From assembly GCA_937902695.1 (NCBI GenBank), contig CALFNI010000499.1:1-6501 (forward strand): a stretch of DNA of 6,501 nt, given 5' to 3'. The stretch is from an uncultured Rhodanobacteraceae bacterium (GTDB lineage Bacteria; Pseudomonadota; Gammaproteobacteria; Xanthomonadales; Rhodanobacteraceae). The notes beneath the pieces are model-generated. The model was not told the DNA's origin and made no database searches. It saw nothing but the letters and a program-made list of their open reading frames with translations. Position 1 is the first letter of the stretch. Each line of letters starts with the position of its first letter. Position numbers and translations under genes: made by a program. Shown piece after piece: positions 1 to 6,096 of this stretch.

Positions 1-69
1 CGCGCCGCCCGCGTGCGGGGCACGCGGCTGATCCGTCCGCCCTTCGCCGCGGCTTCAGAGGGATAACAG

Positions 70-104
70 AGCGAAAGGCGGGAGCAGAAGCCGAAGCGAA
101 AAGC
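70..104. repeat. purine-rich GAAGC-type intergenic tract
   Basis: The stretch is almost entirely A and G and consists of imperfect units of the form GAAGC/GAAAAGC/GCGAAAGGC in phase every few bases. Read in one frame it would give an Ala/Glu/Lys run; its complement gives Ala/Ser/Phe. From memory, similar low-complexity tracts are scattered between genes in Xanthomonadales genomes. That comparison is recollection, not something the window can prove. Positions 1-66 in frame 1 stay open to a TAA at 64-66 and could be the tail of an upstream gene, but the peptide is unrecognisable. I see no other gene in 1-149. Confidence 0.3.
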
Positions 105-149
105 TGAGTAAAAACAGGACCTGCTCGTTGCGTGCTCCCACTAGCTTGG

Positions 150-171
150 ATGATATCTTTATGATATCGTT
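150..171 (+). promoter_or_regulatory. tandem ATGATATC direct repeat over a probable -10 box (candidate operator)
   Basis: Two directly adjacent 11-base units share ATGATATC (150-157 and 161-168), each followed by three bases (TTT, then GTT). Each unit contains the palindrome GATATC. The AT-rich block stands out sharply from its GC-rich surroundings. TATGAT at 160-165 matches the sigma70 -10 consensus at five of six positions. A start point near 172 would leave a short leader before the GAGGAG ribosome site at 183-188. I cannot find a good -35 at 17 +/- 1 bases, so an activator or a weak promoter is possible. Repeats at about one helical turn are typical targets of ribbon-helix-helix dimers, and the third gene of the operon encodes one; autoregulation is therefore inferred. 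Confidence 0.5.
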
Positions 172-196
172 TAGCGACAACCGAGGAGCTCAGGCC

Positions 197-1066
197 ATGA
201 ACGAACGCACTGCGTTTTCCCTGCCCGGCATTCCGATGGCGCTGCTCGACATCGCGGCGTGGCTGCTGCTCGCGTTCTGGCTATCGACGTCGGTGCGTGA
301 GCCGTCTCCGGGGAACATCGTCTTCTTCGGGCCGGTGGCCGCGATCCTGCTGTTCCTCAGCAAAGGCTTCTTCCAGGTGCAGCCGAATCAGGGGCAGGTG
401 ATGCAGCTCTTCGGACGCTACGCAGGTACGGTGCGCGACGAGGGCCTGCGCTGGACGAACCCGTTCTACGCCAAGCGTCCGGTGTCGCTGCGCGTGCGCA
501 ACTTCGAGTCGTCCAAGCTCAAGGTCAACGACAGCGACGGCAATCCGATCGAAATCGCGGCGGTCGTCGTCTGGCAGGTCGTCGATACGGCCGAAGCGGT
601 GTTCGAAGTCGACGACTACGAGAACTTCGTGCAGATCCAGTCCGAATCGGCGCTGCGCCAGATGGCGCAGAGCTATCCGTACGACTCGCACGACACCGGC
701 CAGCCGTCGCTGCGCAGCCACGGCGACGAGGTCAACTCGCACATCCGCAACGAGATCCAGTCGCGGCTCGGCAAGGCCGGCGTCAGCGTCATCGAGGCGC
801 GCATCAGCCACCTCGCCTACGCGCAGGAAATCGCGCAGGCGATGCTGCAGCGCCAGCAGGCCGGCGCGATCATCGCGGCACGCACGCGCATCGTCGAAGG
901 CGCGGTCAGCATGGTCGAGATGGCGCTCGCCGAGCTCAACAAGCGTGGCGTCGTAGAGCTCGACAACGAGCGGCGCGCGGCGATGGTGTCGAATCTCCTC
1001 GTCGTGCTGTGCGGCGATCGCGCGACGCAGCCGGTCGTCAACGCCGGCACGTTGTATACGGGTTGA
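197..1066 (+). CDS. SPFH/band 7 domain membrane protein
   Basis: A 289-residue member of the stomatin/prohibitin/flotillin/HflKC superfamily, which form oligomeric scaffolds in membrane microdomains and influence membrane proteases or stress responses. Two hydrophobic segments come first (about residues 14-30 and 40-57). An SPFH core follows: the VQPNQGQV strand at 61-68, GLRWTNPF at 83-90, and the [11 protein letters not shown] strand from 118. The later part has the alternating helical region typical of the family (about 180-250), including the R-Q-Q-A-G-A and A-R-T-R-I-V-E-G-A segments. The ATG at 197 is chosen over an in-frame TTG at 128 because GAGGAG (183-188) sits 8 bases before it and because the TTG start would lie upstream of the probable promoter. 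It is the first gene of an operon with a three-helix membrane protein and an Arc-type regulator. The specific client process is unknown. Confidence 0.9.
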   Translation: MNERTAFSLPGIPMALLDIAAWLLLAFWLSTSVREPSPGNIVFFGPVAAILLFLSKGFFQVQPNQGQVMQLFGRYAGTVRDEGLRWTNPFYAKRPVSLRVRNFESSKLKVNDSDGNPIEIAAVVVWQVVDTAEAVFEVDDYENFVQIQSESALRQMAQSYPYDSHDTGQPSLRSHGDEVNSHIRNEIQSRLGKAGVSVIEARISHLAYAQEIAQAMLQRQQAGAIIAARTRIVEGAVSMVEMALAELNKRGVVELDNERRAAMVSNLLVVLCGDRATQPVVNAGTLYTG

Positions 1067-1068
1067 GG

Positions 1069-1398
1069 ATGGACGTGACTGCGCTCGTCCTTTACGCCGC
1101 GATGGGCCTGCCGGCGCTCGCGATCGGGTTCGCGATGCGCAGGCGGCCGCGCCTGGATCTGCTCGGCAATCCCGATCCCGCGAAGCCCGCCGATCCCGCG
1201 GGCTATTCGCGCTCGTCCGGCAACCTGCTGCTTGCGTTCGGCGCGTTCTCGCTCGCGTTCGGCATTGCGTTCGCGTTTGCGCCCGGGCGTTATGCGCCTT
1301 ACCTTATCGTCGCGCTGCTCGTCGCGGATGGCGCATTCGTCGCTGCAGGGGCCAGGATTTACTACCTCGGCGGAACCCGGGCGCGGCGTGAACGATAA
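1069..1398 (+). CDS. small three-helix inner-membrane protein
   Basis: 109 residues with three predicted membrane helices (about 4-22, 51-71 and 76-97), a basic cytoplasmic loop (RRRPR near 24-28) and a basic C-terminal tail (RARRER). By the positive-inside rule the N-terminus faces out and the tail faces in. The connecting loop is rich in Pro, Asp and Ala (residues 34-45). It begins two bases after the SPFH stop codon and overlaps the next gene by 11 bases, so it is almost certainly cotranslated with them. I do not recognise the family with confidence; the pattern of one helix, polar loop and helical hairpin is reminiscent of DUF3784-type small membrane proteins. Its position suggests it partners the SPFH protein in the membrane. 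That is inferred from gene order only. Confidence 0.75.
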   Translation: MDVTALVLYAAMGLPALAIGFAMRRRPRLDLLGNPDPAKPADPAGYSRSSGNLLLAFGAFSLAFGIAFAFAPGRYAPYLIVALLVADGAFVAAGARIYYLGGTRARRER

Positions 1399-1573
1399 AA
1401 AGGCCTACCCGCTGCGCATCAACGCCGCCGTGCTCGACGCGGTGCAGCGCTGGGCCGACGACGAGCTGCGCTCGGTCAACGCGCAGATCGAATACGTGCT
1501 GCGCGATGCGCTCCGGAAATCCGGCCGCATGAAGACGCCGCCCGACGACGCGGGCGGCCCAAAGAAGAAGTGA
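1388..1573 (+). CDS. Arc-type ribbon-helix-helix DNA-binding protein
   Basis: 61 residues starting at GTG 1388. The chain aligns by eye along its length with P22 Arc repressor: the PLRI beta strand (8-11) that would enter the DNA major groove, helix A ([14 protein letters not shown], 13-26), the diagnostic R-S-V-N turn (28-31), and helix B ([16 protein letters not shown], 32-47). A lysine-rich tail ends in KKK. Such proteins bind DNA as dimers on tandem half-sites and often repress their own operon. The GTG is chosen because it places a short MNDKK leader directly before the strand; longer upstream readings in the same frame are Arg/Ser-rich shadow of the previous gene. Being the last gene of the SPFH operon and of antitoxin-like fold, it could be called HicB/Arc-like, but no toxin gene lies beside it. 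The likely target is the repeat at 150-171. Confidence 0.85.
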   Translation: MNDKKAYPLRINAAVLDAVQRWADDELRSVNAQIEYVLRDALRKSGRMKTPPDDAGGPKKK

Positions 1574-1615
1574 TGCGCTAGAGTGCGCAGGCCGTTCGCC
1601 GAAAGGAGCGTTCCG

Positions 1616-2035
1616 ATGCTGCGTTTTGCGATTGCCACAATCCTCGTGCTCGCGTTCCCGAAAGCGAATGCGCAGGAGGCGGGTGAAGCCTCGCCGCATT
1701 CGCTTTGCGAGAGGCACGCGGACGCGATGCTGAGCGCGCTCGGCGAAGCGAATTACGACGCCGCGACCGCCGACTTCGACGACGCGCTCCGCGCACGCTA
1801 CACGCCCGCGAAGCTCAAGCAGGATTACGAGTGGCTGCCGTCGAATTACGGCAGGGTGCTCGGCCGCGGCCGTCCGCACAGCGCCGAGATCAACGGCCGA
1901 ACGGTCGTGATGACGCCGCTGATCTACGAGAACGGCACGTCGACGATCGAGGTGCGCTGCGACGCCGCCGGCGCGATCTCGGACCTGAAGCTCCTGCCGA
2001 CACAGGCGATGGGCCAGCCCCTGCCCCGGTCTTAG
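1616..2035 (+). CDS. exported DUF3887-like protein (copy 1)
   Basis: 139 residues. An N-terminal Sec signal peptide (hydrophobic core IATILVLAF, probable cut after KANA at residue 19) sends it to the periplasm. The mature part is one small domain resembling DUF3887 (NTF2-like alpha/beta fold): a helix with an alternating Ala/Asp pattern (ADAMLSALGEANYDAATADFD), then TPAKLKQDYEWL, a G-R-G hairpin near 82-86, and strands VVMTPLIYE and IEVRC. It has exactly two cysteines, C31 and C115, placed to form a disulfide across the domain. The start at 1616 is supported by AAAGGAG seven bases upstream (1602-1608). A TAGAGT (1579-1584) in the gap is a weak -10 candidate without a -35. The following gene is a paralogue. 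The molecular function of the family is not known. Confidence 0.8.
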   Translation: MLRFAIATILVLAFPKANAQEAGEASPHSLCERHADAMLSALGEANYDAATADFDDALRARYTPAKLKQDYEWLPSNYGRVLGRGRPHSAEINGRTVVMTPLIYENGTSTIEVRCDAAGAISDLKLLPTQAMGQPLPRS

Positions 2036-2123
2036 GCTTCCGGCCTCACAGTCGAGATTCAGCCGCGCCGTGGTCTCATCCGCCTCCTTCCGAACCGCAT
2101 CTCTTCGAACCGGAGCTTCCCGA

Positions 2124-2837
2124 ATGTCGATACGCGTGCTTGCACTGGCGCTCCTCGCCAGCGTTGCAGTAGCCGAGGCGGCGCCGCCGAAGTCGCAGAA
2201 ACCGACGACCGACGAGGCAGCGCAGCAACAGGCGCCCGAAGCGCTCGACGTCGACGCGATGGCCCGCGCCAAGGACGAAGCCGCCGACACCCCGCCGCCG
2301 TCCGAACCGACGTCGGATGCGTCACCGGCGGTCGCGCCCGCATCCGATGCCGCACCGCCGGAAACGGCAGTGTCGGCGACGCCGCCGTCGGCGAGTCCGC
2401 CGCCGGTCGAGGCATCGCCCGTAGCGCCGACGCCGGTACCCGCGGAGCCCGCGCCAACGCCGGACACCACGGCGCCAACCGCCGAATCCCCAGCCGAGGC
2501 CGAACAGCGCAGTCTCGCCGCGAGTTGCGTCGCGCGCGCGACGAACATGCTCGACGATGCGCAGAAGGCCGACTTCGGCGGCGCCACGCGCGACTTCGAC
2601 GCGAAGATGCGCACCGACATGCCGGCAGCGAAGCTCAAGCAGCAGTGGGATTCGCTCGCGCAGTTCGGCAAGCTCGTTGCGCGCGGGCAGTCGCACCTCA
2701 GCACCGGCCAGGGCTATACGCTCGTGATGATCCCGCTGATTTTCGAGAAGACCAACCTCGTCGCGCAGATCGCCTGCGGCACCGACGGACGCATCGCGGG
2801 TTTCCACGTCATGGCCGCACCCAAGCCGAAGATCTGA
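2124..2837 (+). CDS. exported DUF3887-like protein with Pro/Ala-rich linker (copy 2)
   Basis: 237 residues. A signal peptide (LALALLASVAVAEA, cut near residue 19) is followed by a polar stretch and then about 75 residues (about 55-128) made almost wholly of Pro, Ala, Ser, Thr, Val and Glu. This is an unstructured linker of a kind seen in envelope proteins. The C-terminal domain (about 130-233) is clearly homologous to the preceding gene product: shared ATxDFD, AKLKQ, GR/RG-x-x-HS, VMxPLIxE and a C-x(5)-I strand. The two cysteines, C135 and C218, are 83 apart, against 84 in copy 1. The start at 2124 follows CGGAG at 2111-2115. The 88-base gap from copy 1 shows no clear terminator, so the pair may share a transcript. 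Tandem duplication followed by linker gain is inferred. Confidence 0.8.
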   Translation: MSIRVLALALLASVAVAEAAPPKSQKPTTDEAAQQQAPEALDVDAMARAKDEAADTPPPSEPTSDASPAVAPASDAAPPETAVSATPPSASPPPVEASPVAPTPVPAEPAPTPDTTAPTAESPAEAEQRSLAASCVARATNMLDDAQKADFGGATRDFDAKMRTDMPAAKLKQQWDSLAQFGKLVARGQSHLSTGQGYTLVMIPLIFEKTNLVAQIACGTDGRIAGFHVMAAPKPKI

Positions 2838-2847
2838 CGCGCGCGCG

Positions 2848-3414
2848 ATGCCGACGACCCCAGCGCCGCCCGTGCCCTGCGACGCCGCGCGCCGGCGCGA
2901 CGTCATCGCGGCGGCGTTCGCGCTCGGCGTGCCTGCCGATTACGGGCGCACGCGAAAGCTCCCTATCGTGCGCGAGCCGAACGTGCTCGCATCGATCGGC
3001 ACCGACATCCACGAGCGCACGCAGTGGCTCGCGCCGCGCGCCGCGCGCGCGTTCCTGCGCATGCGCGAGGCCGCGCGCGCGAACGGGATCGCGCTGGACG
3101 TGGTCTCGGCCTATCGCTCGGCCGACTATCAGCTCGGCATCGTGCGTCGCAAGCGCCAGCGCGGGCTCGACATGGCGGAAATCCTCCGCGTCAGCGCGGC
3201 GCCCGGCTACAGCGAGCACCATTCCGGACGCGCGATCGACATCACGACGCCGGGCTACGCGCCGCTCGAGGAAGAGTTCGAACGTTCGCCGGCGTTCGCA
3301 TGGCTGAAGCGCCATGCGTCGCGGTTTGGATTCCGGCTTTCGTATCCGCGGAAGAATCGCCACGGCATCGCATACGAGCCGTGGCACTGGTGCTGGCACG
3401 CGCGGAAGCGCTAG
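2848..3414 (+). CDS. M15B-family (VanY-type) D-alanyl-D-alanine carboxypeptidase-like protein
   Basis: 188 residues with the complete zinc site of family M15B, whose members cleave the terminal D-Ala of peptidoglycan stem peptides or act as endopeptidases. Visible motifs: SAYRS at 87-91; S122-x-H124-x-x-G127-x-A129-x-D131, giving two zinc ligands (H124, D131); and EPWHW at 177-181, giving the catalytic base E177 and third ligand H180. About 85 residues precede the SAYRS motif, and residues 45-70 contain the usual D-x-H-E-R-T substrate-side region. No Sec signal peptide is evident: the N-terminus is Pro/Ala-rich then basic, so either it acts in the cytoplasm (muropeptide turnover), or it leaves by another route, or the true start is elsewhere. 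No good ribosome site precedes ATG 2848; it starts 10 bases after the previous stop, which suggests coupled translation. Confidence 0.85.
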   Translation: MPTTPAPPVPCDAARRRDVIAAAFALGVPADYGRTRKLPIVREPNVLASIGTDIHERTQWLAPRAARAFLRMREAARANGIALDVVSAYRSADYQLGIVRRKRQRGLDMAEILRVSAAPGYSEHHSGRAIDITTPGYAPLEEEFERSPAFAWLKRHASRFGFRLSYPRKNRHGIAYEPWHWCWHARKR

Positions 3415-3420
3415 ACGCTT

Positions 3421-3451
3421 TTCCCCCTCTCCCGCGAACGGGAGAGGGGAA
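3421..3451. terminator. GC-rich hairpin at the convergent gene junction
   Basis: An 11-bp perfect stem pairs 3424-3434 (CCCCTCTCCCG) with 3439-3449 around a four-base CGAA loop. With C3423 bulged, TT (3421-3422) can also pair with AA (3450-3451). It lies seven to nine bases after the M15 stop and beyond the M13 stop on the other strand, so it could end transcription from both sides. Neither strand has a U-tract after the stem, so it is not a canonical intrinsic terminator. It may instead be one copy of the dispersed CCTCTCCC/GGGAGAGG hairpin family seen in many proteobacterial genomes. Confidence 0.6.
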
Positions 3452-3459
3452 GTCCAACC

Positions 3460-5511
3460 TCACCACACCTCGCAGCGATCGGCGCCCTGCCGCACCATCG
3501 GCGCGTCATCCTTGCACTGGAACGCCGCCTTGAACTCCTGAAGGTTCGAGAGCGGCCCGTTGACGCGGTACTTCGCGATCGGGTGCGGGTCGCCCTGCAC
3601 CATCGTGCGCTGCGTTTCGGGGCGGATCTCGTCGCCGCGCCACTGGCCCCACGCGAGGAAGAACTGCTGATCCGGCGTGAAGCCGTCGATGGTCGGTTCG
3701 GGTGCCTTGCCCTCGCGGGATTTCTAGCACGCACGATACGCGATCTTCGCGCCGGCGAGATCGCCGATCGATTCGCCGAGCACGAGCTTGCCGTTGTGAT
3801 GGATGCCGGGCTCGATGAAATAGCCGTCGAACTGCTTGACGACGCATTGGCCGCGCGCGGTGAATTTCTTGAGATCGTCCGGCGTCCACCAGTTGTCGAG
3901 CTTGCCCTGGGCGTCGAACTGCGCGCCCTGATCGTCGAAGCCGTGGCTGATCTCGTGGCCGATGACGACGCCGATCGCGCCGTAGTTCACCGCGTCTGTC
4001 GCGGTCATGTCGAACGCAGGCGGCTGCAGGATGCCGGCCGGGAACACGATCTCGTTGAGCAGCGGGTTGTAGTACGCGTTCGACGTCGGCGGCGTCATGC
4101 CCCAGCGGGCGCGATCCACGGGCTTGCCGATCTGCTTGCGGTTGTCCTCGACGTTCCAGCGCGACGCGGCGACGACATCGTCCCAGTACGATCCGCGGCC
4201 GATCGTGACGCCCGCGTAGTCCTTCCACTTGTCCGGATAGCCGATCTTCGGATTGAACGTCGCGAGCTTTTCGAGCGCCTTCTTCTTCGTCGCGGCGTCC
4301 ATCCAGTCCGCGCCCTCGATCGTGTCGTGCATCGCGAGCAGGATGTTCTTCACCATGTCCTGCATGCGTGCCTTCGCTTCCGGCGGGAAATATTTCTCGA
4401 CGTACTTCCTGCCCAGCGCCTCGCCGAGCTGGTTGTCGGTCGCCTCGGCGCAGCGCTTCCAGCGCGGCTTCATCTCGGTCGCGCCGGTCAGGAACTTGCC
4501 GTTGAACGCGAAGTTCTCCGCGACGAACGGCGCAGACAGCGCGTCGGCGGCCGCATTCAGCACCTGCCAGCGGAGATATTTCTTCCACTGCGCGATCGGG
4601 GTCGACTTCAGTTCCCTGTCGACCGCCGCGACGAACTTCGGCTGCTCCACGTTGAGATCGCCGTGCGGGATCTTCGCGGCATCGAAATACGCGGCCCAGT
4701 CGAACGATGGCGCGCTCTTCTGCAGATCGACGAACTTCGTCTTGTGATCGAGCTGCTTCGGATCACGCAGCGCGACGTTGTCGAGCGAGGCTTCTGCAAG
4801 CCGCTTCTCGAAAGCGAACACGGTCGCGGCATCCGCCTTCGCGGCGTCGGGCTTCGCGCCGGCAAGCTCGAACATCTTCTGCACGTGCTCGAGATACTTC
4901 GCGCGCGCATCGACGAAGCGCTTGTCGGTCTTGAGGTAGTAATCGCGATCGGGCATGCCGAGCCCGCCCGCGTTGATGTCGGCGACCATCTGCGTCGGAT
5001 CATGCAGATCCTGTGCGGCATAGAGTGCGAAAGGCGCGCCGATGCCGACATCGTGCAGGTGGGAGATCGTGTGCTCGACGTCCGACGCGGTCCTGATCGC
5101 GTCGATCTCGTCGAGCATCGGCTGCGCGGGCGTGAGACCGAGCGCATCGACCTGCGATTCGTCCATGCACGCCGCGTAGAAATCGCCCGAAAGCTGCTCG
5201 GGGCTGCCCGCCGGCCAGTCGGCCTTCTTGGAAAGATCGCCGAGGATGTCGCGAACGTGTTCCTTGTTGACCTCGCCCGATTCCCAGCGCCTGCTCCAGC
5301 GATCCATGTAATCCGGGATCGGATGGTTCTTGCGCCAGGTGCCGTTGGCGTACGCGAAGAAATCGGTGCACGCCTGAGCGCCCTTGTCGATGTCGGCCGT
5401 GTCGATGCCGTGCTGCGCGGCCGATGCCGCGAGCGTGGCCGTCGCCAGGCACAGCGCGGTCGCGCGCACCAGCGTCTTGCGCGACTTCGGATTTCTTGCG
5501 TGCTCGATCAT
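3460..5511 (-). pseudogene. M13 (neprilysin/PepO-like) periplasmic zinc metallopeptidase, interrupted by an in-frame TAG
   Basis: The full frame from ATG 5511 to TGA 3460-3462 has 683 codons, the usual length of bacterial M13 peptidases, which cut short extracytoplasmic peptides. Residues 1-32 form a signal peptide with a basic start and the core ALCLATATLAASA. The N-terminal lobe has C48-TDFFAYANGTW. The catalytic lobe has NAYYNP (478-483), EIVFPAGILQPPAFD (487-501), HEISH (519-523; zinc ligands H519 and H523, base E520), and GESIGD (579-584; third ligand E580, D584). Codon 596 is TAG, so standard translation stops at 595 residues. Codons 597-683 still encode the rest of the domain: IDGFTPDQQFFLAWGQ, the GDPHP-x(4)-YR segment holding the equivalents of neprilysin H711 and R717 (H643, R649), and the terminal CEVW. 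By analogy with neprilysin the lost part also carries the partners of C48 (C666) and C556 (C680). The truncated product should be inactive unless the stop is read through. Confidence 0.85.
3724..3726 (-). other. premature amber (TAG) codon inside the M13 gene
   Basis: The plus strand reads CTA here, giving TAG in the M13 frame between AYRAC and KSREGKAPEP. One transition from CAG (Gln), a residue that fits between A-Y-R-A-x and K-S-R-E-G, would explain it. TAG is used as a genuine terminator by two other genes in this window (2033-2035 and 3412-3414), so the codon is not generally reassigned. A sequencing error, a recent nonsense mutation, or low-level readthrough are the remaining options. 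Confidence 0.9.
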
Positions 5512-5619
5512 GAGTGCCGTCCCCGTGGTTGACGGCCGATTCTTCGCGAGCCGCAGCCGGAATGAATGGGCCGAACGGCATGGGTCGGTGCGATGGCGGC
5601 GCCCGCCGCGAGACGGATG

Positions 5620-6096
5620 TCAGCGCGGCCGCTGATCGTGGTCCCGATGGATGCGGCCCCGGAAAAGGTGCACCAGGAACGGCACGAGCGCCGCGAGCCC
5701 AAGCACCCAGTGCAGCGTCGATGTCGCGAGGCGCCAGCGCTCGTCGGCGACGTAGTAGAGGAGATAGCCGCTGCCGACGAGCAGCAGCATCACCGCAACC
5801 GAAACGATGCCGCTGTTGCGGCGATGACGGCGACGCCAGTTCGGCGCGACATGGACGGCCCAGAGCCCGCCGCCGAGCCAGAGCGTGCCGAACGCGAACA
5901 ACGCGTGCGCGCGCAGCGCCCACGGCTGCAGCGGATGCGGCGTGGCGCCGAACTCACCGGCGTCCTGGAAGCCATAACGCAGCACGAGCCAGAGCGCACC
6001 GGTCGTCCAGAGGCCGCCGAGCGTGAGATAGGTCAGCCAGCGCCGGCGACGCGACAGCAGCGCGGGGCCGCGAGGATGGCCGCGATGCGCGATCAT
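5620..6096 (-). CDS. four-helix membrane protein, possible b-type cytochrome, linked to ApbE
   Basis: 158 residues with four hydrophobic segments (about 20-40, 60-82, 95-116 and 124-146) and an Arg-rich N-terminus and loops (SRRRR 15-19, WRRRHRR 87-93) facing the cytoplasm. Histidines sit at the ends of helix 2 (H64, H82) and helix 4 (H129, H143). The 14-residue spacing of the latter pair is like that of haem ligands in small di-haem cytochromes b. ATG 6096 overlaps the ApbE stop as ATGA, so the two are translationally coupled. Families such as DUF4405 and PepSY-linked membrane proteins accompany ApbE in flavin-based electron transfer systems, and this protein resembles them in topology; I cannot assign it to one. 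A 108-base gap with no convincing promoter separates it from the M13 gene downstream. Confidence 0.75.
   Translation of the reverse strand: MIAHRGHPRGPALLSRRRRWLTYLTLGGLWTTGALWLVLRYGFQDAGEFGATPHPLQPWALRAHALFAFGTLWLGGGLWAVHVAPNWRRRHRRNSGIVSVAVMLLLVGSGYLLYYVADERWRLATSTLHWVLGLAALVPFLVHLFRGRIHRDHDQRPR

Noticed and set aside
128..196. Longer start (TTG at 128) for the SPFH protein
   Set aside because: The ATG at 197 has a well-placed GAGGAG, and the extra residues would be encoded by the AT-rich tandem repeat that looks like promoter/operator DNA.
1388..1573. Toxin-antitoxin locus based on the Arc/HicB-like protein
   Set aside because: No small toxin-like gene (HicA, RelE or similar) flanks it; the neighbours are membrane proteins, and autoregulation of the SPFH operon explains it better.
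1304..2704. 466-codon open frame on the minus strand
   Set aside because: It runs antisense across five unrelated plus-strand genes, its translation is low-complexity Ala/Gly/Ser/Arg, and it has no ribosome site; a GC-driven shadow.
3724..3726. Selenocysteine, pyrrolysine or genome-wide amber reassignment at the internal stop
   Set aside because: Selenocysteine uses TGA; two other genes in the window end at TAG; no recoding element or pylTS-type gene is visible here, and the M13 family has no special residue at this place.
3506..4588. 360-codon minus-strand frame overlapping the M13 gene, considered as evidence of a frameshift
   Set aside because: The M13 homology continues in one frame on both sides of the TAG, so no frame change is needed; this frame is Arg/Gly/Asp-rich noise.
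3583..5532. 649-codon open frame on the plus strand opposite the M13 gene
   Set aside because: It is a mirror of the M13 coding frame produced by high GC at third positions; its translation is Arg/Leu/Val-rich with no recognisable domain, while the minus strand carries the full M13 motif set.
5512..5619. Promoter or terminator in the gap upstream of the M13 gene
   Set aside because: A short GGCGG/CCGCC inverted repeat is present, but no -10/-35 pair or U-tract is convincing at this base composition.
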